Below are positions 16,056 through 25,164 of a stretch of DNA of 64,000 bases, piece after piece. The stretch's first letter is position 1. Each line of letters opens with the position of its first letter. Position numbers and translations under genes: made by a program. Source of the DNA: Micromonospora lupini. GTDB lineage: Bacteria > Actinomycetota > Actinomycetes > Mycobacteriales > Micromonosporaceae. The stretch lies in NCBI RefSeq assembly GCF_026342015.1, contig NZ_JAPENL010000003.1, positions 496,001 to 560,000 of the forward strand, written 5' to 3'. The notes under the pieces were generated by a model. It searched no databases and was not told the DNA's origin. It worked only from the letters and a program-made list of their open reading frames with translations.

Positions 16056-16763
16056 ATGACCGACACGAGGACGCCGGTCCGGGCGACCGCTGGGGCGCTG
16101 CTGCGCCGGGCGGCCGTGGCCGAGGCCACGATGTGGCGCAGCCTCTACGTGTGGACGCGGCGCCGCCCACTGCCGTTGGGGCCTGGCGACGAGCCGTTCG
16201 GCTACCTCGGCGTGGTCAAGCCGATCCTCGGCATCTTCATCGGCCTGTCGGTCGTCGAGATCCCGATCTTCGACCTGATCGTCACCCACGTGGTGCCGTG
16301 GCGACCGGCCCGCTGGATCGTGCTCGGCCTCGGCGTCTGGGGCCTGCTCTGGATGGTCGGCCTCCTCGCCAACATGACCATCCACCCACACGTCGTGGGT
16401 GACAACGGGCTGCGGGTGCGGGTCAACTCGGGCATCGACATCTGGATCCCGTGGACGGACGTCGAGGCGCTGCGCAAGCGCCACCGCTCACTGCCCTCAA
16501 GCAGGTCCATCCAGGTGAAGAGGGAGGGTGACCGTCGCGTCCTGCACCTCTCGGTCGGCAGTCAGACAAGCGTCGACGTCCTGCTGCGCCGGCCGACGGC
16601 CTTCGACCTGCCCTCGGGCCGGTCCGAGCCGATGGACGAGCTGAGGCTGTACGCGGACGACCCCGACGGACTGCTGCGCAGCGCCCGGGGCACACCCACC
16701 GGCGACACCACCACCCGTCACCAGGGCCGCACGTCGGCGGGGCCTGCCGACCGCCCACTGTGA
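16056..16763 (+). CDS. Hypothetical membrane protein
   Basis: A 235-residue protein not assigned to a known family. It has two hydrophobic helices (about residues 54-76, VVKPILGIFIGLSVVEIPIFDLIV, and 84-108, ARWIVLGLGVWGLLWMVGLLANM). A soluble C-terminal part then resembles a PH-like bacterial membrane-protein domain (HVVGDNGLRVRVNSGIDIWIPWTDVEAL, HLSVGSQTSVDVLLRRP). Such proteins usually read or sense the membrane, but no specific role can be given. GAGGAC precedes the ATG at 16056. The TetR gene begins 13 bp after its stop, so the two may share a transcript. Confidence 0.75.
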   Translation: MTDTRTPVRATAGALLRRAAVAEATMWRSLYVWTRRRPLPLGPGDEPFGYLGVVKPILGIFIGLSVVEIPIFDLIVTHVVPWRPARWIVLGLGVWGLLWMVGLLANMTIHPHVVGDNGLRVRVNSGIDIWIPWTDVEALRKRHRSLPSSRSIQVKREGDRRVLHLSVGSQTSVDVLLRRPTAFDLPSGRSEPMDELRLYADDPDGLLRSARGTPTGDTTTRHQGRTSAGPADRPL

Positions 16764-16776
16764 AACGATCGAGGTC

Positions 16777-17358
16777 ATGCCCAAGAAGGTCGATCACCAG
16801 CAGCGACGCACCCTCATCGCGGACGCGTTGATGCGGGTCGCCGCGGACCAGGGCCTGGAGGCGGTCAGCCTCCGCCACGTGGCCGGCGCGGCCGGCGTGT
16901 CCGCCGGGATGGTCCAGCACTACTTCCGCACCAAGGACGAGATGATGGCGTTCGCGTTGAGCGTGGTCCGCGAGCGCAGCCAGGCCCGGGTCACCGAGGC
17001 GGTGGCGGGACTGGGCGAGAATCCCTCCCCCCGGCTGCTGCTGCGCACGATGATCGCCGCGCTCCTGCCGCTCGACGAGCACACCCGCGACGACGGTCGG
17101 GTGGCGCTCGCGTTCCTCGCGTACACGGCGGTGCGCCCGTCGGCAGCGCCTGGTCTGCGCGAGGAAACGGCCCAGCTCACCGCTTTCATCGCCGGCGTGC
17201 TGCCGGACGGCCGTGGCGACGCCGCCGCCACCGGACTGCTGGCGCTGATGGAGGGGTTGGGCGTTCACCTGCTCGGTGGGCAGTACACCGCCGAGCAGGC
17301 GTTGACCGCCCTTGACGCCCATCTCGACCTGCTCTTCGGCGACCCCCTGGGCGGCTGA
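16777..17358 (+). CDS. TetR/AcrR family transcriptional regulator
   Basis: A 193-residue regulator with an N-terminal helix-turn-helix (IADALMRVAADQGLEAVSLRHVAGAAGVSAGMVQHYFRTKDEMMAFAL, about residues 14-61) and an all-helical ligand domain. The pattern resembles the BetI-like TetR subgroup. It lies 13 bp after the membrane-protein gene and 74 bp before an ABC ATPase gene on the same strand, so either neighbour could be its target. The ligand is unknown. Confidence 0.9.
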   Translation: MPKKVDHQQRRTLIADALMRVAADQGLEAVSLRHVAGAAGVSAGMVQHYFRTKDEMMAFALSVVRERSQARVTEAVAGLGENPSPRLLLRTMIAALLPLDEHTRDDGRVALAFLAYTAVRPSAAPGLREETAQLTAFIAGVLPDGRGDAAATGLLALMEGLGVHLLGGQYTAEQALTALDAHLDLLFGDPLGG

Positions 17359-17432
17359 CGGCGTACCGACGGGGATTGTGTGCCCACGTCCGGGCGTGGC
17401 ACTCTGCCGGACGCCGGTAGCGGAGGGGGCGC

Positions 17433-18086
17433 GTGCAGATGCTGACAGTCGACGGCATGTCCATCGGTTACGGTGACGGTCCGGTCGTCCTGCGGGACGT
17501 CTCGGTGACGGTCCGACCGGGTCGGGTCCTGGCGGTGACCGGGGCGTCGGGCGCGGGCAAGACGACCCTGCTCCACGCCATGGCCGGGTTGCTGCGGCCA
17601 CGCGACGGCGTGGTGAACGTCGACGGGCAGCCGCTGCGCGACCGTGATCACGCGGTGGAGCACCGCATCGTCCTCGTTCCGCAGGACAACGGCCTGGCCC
17701 CGATCCTCACCGCGGCCGAGAACCTGCAGGTGGCGCTCGTCGCTGACGGCGTGGCGGCACCGCAGGCGCGGCGGCAGACCGCGACGGCGCTGGATCAGCT
17801 CGGCCTCGCCACCCAGGCCGACCAACTGGTCGAGGAACTGTCCGGCGGTCAGCAGCAACGGACGGCCATCGCCCGCGGCCTCGCGCTGCGCGGCGGCGTG
17901 CTGCTGGCCGACGAGGTGACAAGCGAGCTGGACGCGGGCAACCGGCAACGAGTGCTGAATCTGCTGCACGACGAGGCGCGGCGCGGGGCGGCCGTCGTCT
18001 TCGCCACCCACGATCCGGAGGTGGCCGCCGCCTGCGAGGCGGAGCTGCACCTCGTCGAGGGGCGCGCCGAGGTCGTCCGCGACTGA
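17433..18086 (+). CDS. ABC transporter ATP-binding protein (LolD/MacB type)
   Basis: A 217-residue ATPase with Walker A GASGAGKTT (about residues 38-46), Q-loop LVPQDNGL, signature ELSGGQQQRTAIARGLAL, Walker B VLLADEVTSELD and switch FATHD. It is of the class that pairs with FtsX/MacB-type permeases, and such a permease gene starts 79 bp downstream. The GTG at 17433 follows CGGAGGGGG. It and the ATPase at 21219 flank the single permease; they are clearly different proteins rather than a recent duplication. Confidence 0.9.
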   Translation: MQMLTVDGMSIGYGDGPVVLRDVSVTVRPGRVLAVTGASGAGKTTLLHAMAGLLRPRDGVVNVDGQPLRDRDHAVEHRIVLVPQDNGLAPILTAAENLQVALVADGVAAPQARRQTATALDQLGLATQADQLVEELSGGQQQRTAIARGLALRGGVLLADEVTSELDAGNRQRVLNLLHDEARRGAAVVFATHDPEVAAACEAELHLVEGRAEVVRD

Positions 18087-18165
18087 GGCTGCCCCGGTCA
18101 CGGGCCGATCTCGGTCCGTCGACAGGGACAGTGGGTGAGGTGGCCGATCGATAGCGTCACATCCG

Positions 18166-21100
18166 ATGCTGGCGATCATCTGGGGAGCGCTCGCGGCCCG
18201 CCGGGCACAGGCCCTGGCGGTGCTGCTGCTCGCGGTGCTCGCCAGCGCCGCCGCCGCGGCCGCGCCGAGCTACGTTGCGGCGGCCGGCCAGGCCGTGGCG
18301 AGAAACGAGCTGGCCACGGCCGCGCCCACCGACAGTCAACTGCGTCTCGTCGAGTCCACCGACTCCCCGGGAATGCCCGGTGATCCGTCCCGGACCATCT
18401 TCGGGAAAGACGTCAGCCGAATCGCGCCGGCCGGTTTCGAGGTGGTGTTCGGCGCGCATAGCGGTGGCGTGGCGACCGGTCGGGCCGGGACGGTGACCTC
18501 GAACCTGGTCTTCCGGTCGGGGGTCTGCGAGCGGGTCTCCGTGGCGGGCGCGTGTCCCCGCGTCACCGCCAAGCGGCAACCACCCGAGGTGATGGTCAGC
18601 ACCCACACCGCGGCACGTCTCGGTGTCGCCCCGGGTGGCCAGTTCACCTTCGGCGCGGTGCCGGTGCGGGTCGCCGGCGTCTACCGGCCCCTCGACGTGA
18701 CCGACCCGTTCTGGGTGGGCGCGGAGTTCATCCGGCCGCCGGCGGCGGGTGTGGCGACCACGGCGGAGCCCGGCAGCGCCGAGGACGCCGTCTTCACCGC
18801 CGAGTCCTCGCCCCTCGTCGACGAGCAGACCATCGCGCATCGGGCGACGGCGGACCTCTACCTCACCGAGCGCGTGCTGGACAACCACTCCGTGCGGGAC
18901 CTCCAGTCGATGGTGGCGGTGCTGGCACGCGAATCCAGCCTTCGGGGCTTCGGTTCCGGCACCTCCCTGTCGCCCTTCTTCGACCGGGTCGCGCTCCAAC
19001 GTGGGCAACTGGCCGACGGTGTGGCGCTGGGCGCCGGGCTGCTCGTCCTGCTCAGCTGGCTGGTGCTCTTCGTGTCGGTCAGCTCGGGCGCCGACGAACG
19101 CCGGCCGGAGCAGGGCCTGCTGCTGTTGCGCGGCGTACAACGCCGACGACTGTGGGCGCTGGCGATCGGCGAGTACGCCGTGCCCGTGCTGGTGGCGATC
19201 CCCCTCGGCTGCCTCGGCGGCATCGCCGCCGCCCGACTGCTCGCCGCGCACACCCTGCCGACACAGGCAGACGTCACGGTGGACGCGACGGTGGTCGGCT
19301 ACGCCGCCGTCGGGGCGCTCGGCGCGCTCGTCGCGGTGCTGCTGGCCCAGGCCCGGACGATGTCCGCGCCCGTCGTCGACCTGCTGCGCCGGGTTCCGGC
19401 GCGGGCACGGCGGTGGCGGGCGACAGTCGGCGACATGGTCGCCGTCGCCGTCGCCGTGGCCGCTGTGGTGCAGTTGCGCTCCGGCGGCTCCCCCAGCGGG
19501 CTGGCCCTGGTGGCGCCGGTCGTCGGCGCCCTGGCCGCCGGTCTCCTGCTGGCCCGGATCGCCATGCTCGGCGGGGCGGTGGTGGGCGCGGCGCTGCTGG
19601 CACGGGGCCGGACGGCCTCCGGTCTCGCCCTCGTGCAGGTGGCCCGGCAGCCCCGGTTCCGACCCCTGATCGCGCTGCTCACGGTGGCCGTCGCGATGCT
19701 CGCCTTCACCGCGGCGACGAGCGAGGTCGCGTCGGCCGCCTACGCCGATCGGGCGACAATCGAGGTCGGTGCGCCCCGGGTCGTCGAGGTCGACGCGACG
19801 TCGCGCTCCCATCTGCTGAACGCCGTCCGGGCCGTCGATCCCGAGGGCCGCTTCGCGATGGCCGCGGTGGTGACCAACGCCGCCTCCGAGGCCGACACGC
19901 CGGTCCTCGCCGTGGACTCCGGCCGGCTGGCGACGGTGACAGTGCCACGGTCGTTCTACGGCGCCTCCCTGGCGGACGTCGAGCGCGCGATCCGGCCCGA
20001 TCCGCCAGGCGAGCCGCTGGACCTGCGGGGCCGACTGCTCACCGTGCTCGCCACCGCCGACTTCGACAAGGCCGCCTTCGGCGGGAACCGCGTCCGCCTC
20101 GTCGTCACCGTCGCCAGCAGCAACGGCACCAGAGTGGTGGTCGCGCACCAGGACGTCCAGCCCGGCCACGACGAATACCGTTTCCCGGTCCCCGAGTGCG
20201 CGCAGACCTGTCGGCTGGTCAAGATCGAGATCGTCGCGGAGGTCGTCCCGCAGCCGCTTGTGGTGCGCTTCGACAAGCTCCTCATCGGCGACGGCGACAC
20301 CGACGGCGATGGCGACTTCGACGGCAACCGGGTGCGACTCACCGGCGCGCAGTTCGCCGAGTTGGAGCGCTGGCGGCAGACCGACCCGAACTCCAGCTTC
20401 CTCTCCTCCGGTGAAGGAAAGGACGCGGGGCTCGTCATCGACATCCCGGACGGCCGACGGGCCAGGCCGGCGGGAATCAGCGTGGCCGACTCGCCGTCCC
20501 CGCTACCCGGCTGGTTGACCCGCTCGAAGGGGCAGAGACTCGGCTCCGCCCACCGATACGAGGCGATCGACGGAACGCCTGGCGAGGTGCGGGTCATGGG
20601 TCTGGCCGACCGCCTGCCGCGCCTCGGCGGGTCCGGTGTGGTCGTCGACCTGGAGTACGCCGACCGGCTCGCCGTCGCCGGCCAGAACGGCACCAAGGAG
20701 GTGTGGCTGACGCGTACCGCGCCGGCCGACGTCCTCGACAGGCTCCGCGCCCAGGGGCTGGTCGTCAAGCACGACCGGACGATCACCGCCGTACGCGACG
20801 ACTACGACCGACAGGGCGCGGCGATCGCGTTGCGCTTCAACCTGTTCGCCGCCCTGGCCGGGGTGCTGATCGGGGCGGCCGGGCTGGTCGCGCTGGCGGC
20901 AGCCGAGCAGCGTAACCGGGTGGCCATGCTTGTGGCGCTGCGGCGGCAGGGCCTGCCACCGCGGGCGGTGCGTGGCGGCTACGGCTGGCCGGTCGCGGTC
21001 GCCACCGCGTCGGGCGGCATCGCCACAGTGGTGATCTGGCTGCTCACCCGCGACGGGCAGCGCCTGTTCAGCCGCGGCCGGTCACCGCTCCCGCTGCCCG

Positions 21101-21222
21101 AATGGCCGGACGTCGGCCGCCTGCTCCTGTTCGTGGCGCCCACGGTCGCGCTCTTCGCCCTGACCGCGGCGGTGCTGGCGCGGATCGTCGCCGCCTCGAT
21201 TCGCCGCCGGACCGGCCGATGA
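18166..21222 (+). CDS. FtsX-like ABC permease
   Basis: A 1018-residue membrane protein. An N-terminal helix (about residues 14-40) precedes a 240-residue extracytoplasmic region. About six helices (residues 285-530) and a second large extracytoplasmic region (about 530-885) follow. FtsX-type helices close the protein: LFAALAGVLIGAAGLVALAAAEQRNRVAMLVALRRQG, a GGIATVVIWLL helix and a last helix ending in RRRTGR. The second outer region contains an Asp/Gly-rich stretch near residue 709 (GDGDTDGDGDFDGN) like a calcium-binding loop. It probably exports or extracts a lipid, peptide or envelope component as a mechanotransmission-type permease. Its stop overlaps the ATG of the next ATPase gene (ATGA). 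Confidence 0.9.
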   Translation: MLAIIWGALAARRAQALAVLLLAVLASAAAAAAPSYVAAAGQAVARNELATAAPTDSQLRLVESTDSPGMPGDPSRTIFGKDVSRIAPAGFEVVFGAHSGGVATGRAGTVTSNLVFRSGVCERVSVAGACPRVTAKRQPPEVMVSTHTAARLGVAPGGQFTFGAVPVRVAGVYRPLDVTDPFWVGAEFIRPPAAGVATTAEPGSAEDAVFTAESSPLVDEQTIAHRATADLYLTERVLDNHSVRDLQSMVAVLARESSLRGFGSGTSLSPFFDRVALQRGQLADGVALGAGLLVLLSWLVLFVSVSSGADERRPEQGLLLLRGVQRRRLWALAIGEYAVPVLVAIPLGCLGGIAAARLLAAHTLPTQADVTVDATVVGYAAVGALGALVAVLLAQARTMSAPVVDLLRRVPARARRWRATVGDMVAVAVAVAAVVQLRSGGSPSGLALVAPVVGALAAGLLLARIAMLGGAVVGAALLARGRTASGLALVQVARQPRFRPLIALLTVAVAMLAFTAATSEVASAAYADRATIEVGAPRVVEVDATSRSHLLNAVRAVDPEGRFAMAAVVTNAASEADTPVLAVDSGRLATVTVPRSFYGASLADVERAIRPDPPGEPLDLRGRLLTVLATADFDKAAFGGNRVRLVVTVASSNGTRVVVAHQDVQPGHDEYRFPVPECAQTCRLVKIEIVAEVVPQPLVVRFDKLLIGDGDTDGDGDFDGNRVRLTGAQFAELERWRQTDPNSSFLSSGEGKDAGLVIDIPDGRRARPAGISVADSPSPLPGWLTRSKGQRLGSAHRYEAIDGTPGEVRVMGLADRLPRLGGSGVVVDLEYADRLAVAGQNGTKEVWLTRTAPADVLDRLRAQGLVVKHDRTITAVRDDYDRQGAAIALRFNLFAALAGVLIGAAGLVALAAAEQRNRVAMLVALRRQGLPPRAVRGGYGWPVAVATASGGIATVVIWLLTRDGQRLFSRGRSPLPLPEWPDVGRLLLFVAPTVALFALTAAVLARIVAASIRRRTGR

Positions 21223-22121
21223 CCGCCGAGACCGCGGGTGTCGCGGTCACCTGCCACCGCCTGATCCACATCTACTCCACCGGGACCGGCGACGTCGTCG
21301 CGCTCTCCGGGGTGGACCTGGAGATCGCCGCAGGTGAGATGGTGGCCCTGGTCGGTCCGTCCGGCTCGGGCAAGTCCACTCTGGTGTCCATCCTGGGTGG
21401 CCTCCTGCAGCCCAGCGCCGGCCGCGTGTACGTGGGTGACCACGAGCTGTCCCGCCTCTCCTCCTCCGGCCTGGCCGCCCTGCGCGGGGCCACTGTCGGC
21501 ACCGTCTTGCAGGGCGCCGAGCGCAACCTGCTGCCGTACGTGTCGGTGTCGCGCAACATCTGGTTGGCGCAGCGACCGGCGGCACGCCTCGCCGGGCGGC
21601 GGCTCGACCCGCCGGAGGCGATCCTGGATCTCGTCGGTCTCGCCGGAGCGGGCAAGCGGCGGGTGGCCGATCTGTCGCCGGGTCAGCGGCAGCGGGCGGC
21701 GCTGGCACAGGGGCTCGCCGCCGGGCCCGGCCTGCTCCTGGTCGACGAGCCCACCAGTCAGCTCGACGCGTCCGGCCGCGACGAGGTGCTCGCGGCGCTG
21801 GCGACCATCAACGCCGAGCGGGGCACCACGGTGGTCGTGGTGACCCACGACGCTGAGGTGGGCGCCCGACTGGGTCGGGCCGTCACCATCCGCGACGGTC
21901 GGGTCGGCGCCGAGGGGCGCGACGGCCGCGACTTCGCAGTGGTGGCCGGGGACGGCACCATCCAGTTGCCGCCGGAGACGCTTGCGGCCTTCCCGGCCGG
22001 GACACTGTTCGAGGTCGACCACTCCGACGACACGGTCACCCTCCGCGCGACGACAAGTCCGTCGTCCGCCCGGGACGACGGCGCGACGACGGGCAGCGGC
22101 CAGCCCGACCACGGCGGCTGA
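21219..22121 (+). CDS. ABC transporter ATP-binding protein (FtsX permease partner)
   Basis: A 300-residue ATPase with Walker A GPSGSGKST (about residues 45-53), Walker B LLLVDEPTSQLD and switch VVTHD. The signature is LSPGQRQRAALAQ, with a proline in place of the usual second glycine. About 70 extra residues follow the core (RDGRVGAEGRDGRDFAVVAGDGTIQLPPETLAAFPAGTLFEVD), a tail seen in some actinobacterial ATPases and possibly regulatory. Translation is coupled to the permease through ATGA. With the ATPase at 17433 it suggests that one permease works with a heterodimeric ATPase pair. Confidence 0.9.
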   Translation: MTAETAGVAVTCHRLIHIYSTGTGDVVALSGVDLEIAAGEMVALVGPSGSGKSTLVSILGGLLQPSAGRVYVGDHELSRLSSSGLAALRGATVGTVLQGAERNLLPYVSVSRNIWLAQRPAARLAGRRLDPPEAILDLVGLAGAGKRRVADLSPGQRQRAALAQGLAAGPGLLLVDEPTSQLDASGRDEVLAALATINAERGTTVVVVTHDAEVGARLGRAVTIRDGRVGAEGRDGRDFAVVAGDGTIQLPPETLAAFPAGTLFEVDHSDDTVTLRATTSPSSARDDGATTGSGQPDHGG

Positions 22122-22136
22122 CCCCGCTCGGCCCAC

Positions 22137-22166
22137 GGGCCGCGCCTCGACGTCGAGACGCGGCCC
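22137..22166. terminator. Bidirectional terminator
   Basis: A stem of 8 bp (22137-22144 with 22159-22166) continues into the palindrome CTCGACGTCGAG (22146-22157), giving an almost continuous hairpin between the convergent genes ending at 22121 and 22183. Confidence 0.75.
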
Positions 22167-22182
22167 TTCCCATCGGTGCGGT

Positions 22183-23502
22183 TCAGCCCGCCGGTACGAC
22201 GGCGGCCCGCGCCTTGCGCCGGCGCAGCTCGTCGGCGGTCATCAGCCAGGTGGAGTTCGTCGCCCCGAGACCGAGGAGCACCTGGTCGAAGGCGTTGCCG
22301 TCGTTGTCGTCGGTGTAGCAGAGACTCACCTCGCCCCACGGGGACGCGGCGACGGCCAGGTTCTCCTGCCGACCGGTGGTGGTCTGGCTGAGCGCCTGGG
22401 CGGGCAGCCGACCGGTGGCCGTGCCGTCCGGGTTGAGGCCGCGTGCCCAGACGTCCGGGTTGGCGCCGGACACCGTCCAGCCCACCACGACGTTGTCCTC
22501 GTCGTCGATGCCGACACCGGGCGCGACGGCCCCGGTTCCGGTGGACACCTGGACCTCGCCGTGCCGGGCGACACCGGCGGCGGTGAAGGAGCGCTCCCAG
22601 ACGCCCCGGGTGCCTGTGTGGTCCGATTCCCACCCGACGGTGAAGTCACCGGCGAAGGTCGCGGCGACCGACGCCCGCTGCTGCTGCCCGCCGCTCTGGG
22701 CGTTGGCGGTGCGCCGGGACAGCACCACCGCGCCGTTCGACCGGGCGAGCCGGGTCAGACCGATGTTGTACGAGCCGTTGGCGTCGGCGTCCTCGTCCCA
22801 GACCACAAGCGCCTCGCCGGAGGCGGACACCGCCACGTCGGGGCGGTGGTGCGAGCCGGTCGTCTGCGAGGCCGTCACCTCGTACGCCTTGGTGGTGGCG
22901 GCGGTGAAGCCGGCGGCCTTGACGGTCGCCGGAGCGGTTCCCTGCACGTCCTCCCAGGCGACTGTGAAGCCGACGCCGGCGGTGGTCGGCGCGCCGTCGG
23001 GGTCGACGGCCACCTTCGGCCAGATCTGCTGCCCGGCGTCGCTGGCGTTTGCCTGCCCCGAGCCGAGGATCGCGCCGGCCGGGGACACCACCCGGTACTG
23101 GATGTTGTAGACGCCGTTGCCGTCGCCGTCGGCGGCCCAGACGACCACGGCGTTGCCCCGGTCGTCGAGCCCGACGTCGGGGCTGATGTGCCGCCAGGCG
23201 GCTCCGCTGGTGCCACCGGTGGAGAGCTTCAGCTCGTAGCCGGGTGTGCCGTCGCGGAACAGGCGCAGGTAGATCTCGGTGTGGGTGTCGTCCTCGGGCG
23301 CGGTGCTGTCCCGGTCGTCCTCCCACACCACAGCTACCTGACCGTTGCGGTTCATGGCGATGGCGGGAAGGTCCTGGTCACCTGTCGCCACGCTGTTGGC
23401 GGTGGTCCAGGTGACCGCCTCGGCGGTCATGGCGGTCGGGGCCGGCGCCACGACTGTCGGGGCCAGCAGGGACGCGGCGAGCAGTGTCGTGAGTGCGGTC
23501 AT
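22183..23502 (-). CDS. Secreted beta-propeller-like repeat protein
   Basis: A 439-residue exported protein with a signal peptide (MTALTTLLAASLLAPTVVAPAPTA). The mature part is built from about six repeats with a common core, for example GQVAVVWEDDRD, GNAVVVWAADGDGNGVYNIQYRVVSPAG, GFTVAWEDVQG, GEALVVWDEDADANGSYNIGLTRL, GDFTVGWESDHTG and DNVVVGWTVSG. This spacing (about 55-65 residues) fits a six-bladed beta-propeller. No catalytic motif is recognised. The gene begins 12 bp after the phoD stop, so the two are very likely co-transcribed; it could bind a polymer or assist the phosphatase, which is inference. Confidence 0.72.
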   Translation of the reverse strand: MTALTTLLAASLLAPTVVAPAPTAMTAEAVTWTTANSVATGDQDLPAIAMNRNGQVAVVWEDDRDSTAPEDDTHTEIYLRLFRDGTPGYELKLSTGGTSGAAWRHISPDVGLDDRGNAVVVWAADGDGNGVYNIQYRVVSPAGAILGSGQANASDAGQQIWPKVAVDPDGAPTTAGVGFTVAWEDVQGTAPATVKAAGFTAATTKAYEVTASQTTGSHHRPDVAVSASGEALVVWDEDADANGSYNIGLTRLARSNGAVVLSRRTANAQSGGQQQRASVAATFAGDFTVGWESDHTGTRGVWERSFTAAGVARHGEVQVSTGTGAVAPGVGIDDEDNVVVGWTVSGANPDVWARGLNPDGTATGRLPAQALSQTTTGRQENLAVAASPWGEVSLCYTDDNDGNAFDQVLLGLGATNSTWLMTADELRRRKARAAVVPAG

Positions 23503-23514
23503 GGGGTGCTCCTT

Positions 23515-25041
23515 CTACCCGGCCTGCAGGCCGGGCTGGCCGTCGAGGATGACGAACGAGCGCACCGTCGACGCGGGCGCGTCGTGCTCGGTCACCGTGT
23601 TGACCGCCCGGAAGTCCGCGCGGACCTGGCTGCGACCGATCGTGGTACGGACGTAGCCGCGCCGGTCGGAGTAGAACTTGAGGTGCGGGTTGGTGGCCGC
23701 GTTCGGGATTGTCGTGCTGCCGGTGCCGTTGCCGGTCGAGGTGATCGAGGTGCAGACCAGCTCGGTGCCGATCGTCGCCGACGACGGGTTGGCGTAGTCG
23801 GCCTTCAGCTCGTTGGCCCAGGACTTGTGCACGTCCCCGGTGAGCACGAGCGGGTTGCGCACCGCGCGCTGCTGCCAGCCGGTCTGGATGCGGCTGCGCG
23901 ACGCCCGGTAGCCGTCCCAGGCGTCCATGCTCGCCGCCCCGCTCGCCTCGTACTGGCGGGCGAAGAACACCTGCTGACCGAGGATGTCCCAGGTGCCGTA
24001 GTGCTGCGCCAGACCGTCCAGCAGCCAGGCCTCCTGGGTCGCGCCGGTCAGCGACCGGGAGGCCAGGTCCGCGTCCGCGCAGACCTTCCAGCCGTCACCG
24101 CACGCCTGGTCGTCGCGGAACTGCCGGGTGTCGAGCATGTGGAAGGTGGCGAGCTGCCCCCACCGGACGCGGCGGTACAGCGGGATGCTGTTGCCGCTCG
24201 GCGCGGAGGCAGGCCGCAGCGGCATGTTCTCGTAGTAGGCCCGGTACGCGGCGGTGCGCCGGGCGGTCCACTGGGCCGCCGTCAGCGTCGGGCTGCTGTC
24301 GGCCCGGACCATGTTCGCGTAGTTGTTCTCCACCTCGTGGTCGTCCGGCACGACAAGCCAGGGCGCTGCCGCGTGCGCCGCCTGCAGGTCCGGGTCGGAC
24401 TTGTAGAGGGCGTACCGGCGGCGGTAGTCGGCAAGCGACACGATCTCGTTACCCACGTGCTGCCGCACCGTGGAGCTGCCGACGCCGCCCTCGTAGATGT
24501 AGTCGCCGAGGTGCAGGATCAGCCCAGGGTTCTCCTCGGCCATCCGCCGGTACGCGGTGTAGTAGCCGGCCTCGTAGTGGGCGCAGGACGCGAAGGCCAT
24601 CACCAGGTCGCGGCCGAAGGTGCCCGGGGCCGGCGCGGTGCGGGTCCGTCCCACCGGGGAGATCTGCCCCTGCGCCCGGAACCGGTAGTAGTAGTCGGAG
24701 TCGGCGGCGAGGCCGCCCGCGACGACGTGTACCGAGTGGGCGTCGGCATAGCGCGCGACCACCGAGCCGGACGCGACGAGCGACGAGAAACGGTCGGTCG
24801 TCGACACCTGCCACTCGACAGTCACGTCGGCGTTGGCCATGCCGCCCTGCCCGTCGGCGTTGAGCGGCGAGGGCGCCAGGCGGGTCCACAGGACCACGCT
24901 GTCGGACGCCGGGTCACCGGACGCCACACCGAGTTTGAAGGGGTACGGCACCGCGGCGCGGGCACCCTGCCAGGGTGTCACCGCGGCGCCGGCGGCAGCG
25001 AGTCCACTGAGGACGAAGATGCGACGGCTCAGCCTTGTCAT
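23515..25041 (-). CDS. phoD: Tat-exported alkaline phosphatase D (phosphodiesterase)
   Basis: A 508-residue PhoD-family enzyme. The N-terminus has a twin-arginine signal (SRRIFVLSGLAAAGAAV). A PhoD N-terminal beta domain is followed by the metallophosphatase core with LHLGDYIYEGG, VVPDDHEVENNYAN, WTARRTAAYRAYYENMP, the Cys-containing metal region MAFASCAHYE, and LTGDVHKSWANELK. It hydrolyses phosphodiesters or monoesters outside the cell using Fe/Ca ions and folds in the cytoplasm before export. An 11-bp string GTTCATCGACG, like one half of a PHO box, lies in the upstream region (25060-25070), consistent with phosphate control. It heads a probable operon with the propeller protein. Confidence 0.94.
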   Translation of the reverse strand: MTRLSRRIFVLSGLAAAGAAVTPWQGARAAVPYPFKLGVASGDPASDSVVLWTRLAPSPLNADGQGGMANADVTVEWQVSTTDRFSSLVASGSVVARYADAHSVHVVAGGLAADSDYYYRFRAQGQISPVGRTRTAPAPGTFGRDLVMAFASCAHYEAGYYTAYRRMAEENPGLILHLGDYIYEGGVGSSTVRQHVGNEIVSLADYRRRYALYKSDPDLQAAHAAAPWLVVPDDHEVENNYANMVRADSSPTLTAAQWTARRTAAYRAYYENMPLRPASAPSGNSIPLYRRVRWGQLATFHMLDTRQFRDDQACGDGWKVCADADLASRSLTGATQEAWLLDGLAQHYGTWDILGQQVFFARQYEASGAASMDAWDGYRASRSRIQTGWQQRAVRNPLVLTGDVHKSWANELKADYANPSSATIGTELVCTSITSTGNGTGSTTIPNAATNPHLKFYSDRRGYVRTTIGRSQVRADFRAVNTVTEHDAPASTVRSFVILDGQPGLQAG

Positions 25042-25059
25042 GGTCCATACCTTCGGGGC

Positions 25060-25070
25060 CGTCGATGAAC
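25060..25070 (-). promoter_or_regulatory. Possible PHO-box half unit before phoD
   Basis: On the minus strand this reads GTTCATCGACG, close to the G-T-T-C-A-C/T-C core of actinomycete PHO-box units bound by PhoP. The adjacent 11-bp units match poorly. A nearly identical unit precedes the other secreted phosphatase gene (27619-27629). Confidence 0.3.
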
Positions 25071-25164
25071 GGCGAAGGCTGCGGCGCGGAAGCCGACATG
25101 ACGGGACGTTGACCGTGGCAAGGCGGTCAGGTGTACCGGGCCGCCAGAGGTCGCCGACGGGTCG

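Noticed and set aside
21982..25068. A 1028-codon open frame on the plus strand opposite the propeller and phoD genes
   Set aside because: It is a GC-bias shadow: low-complexity Arg/Gly/Val/Asp-rich product, no family motif, and PhoD on the other strand has clear catalytic motifs and a Tat signal.
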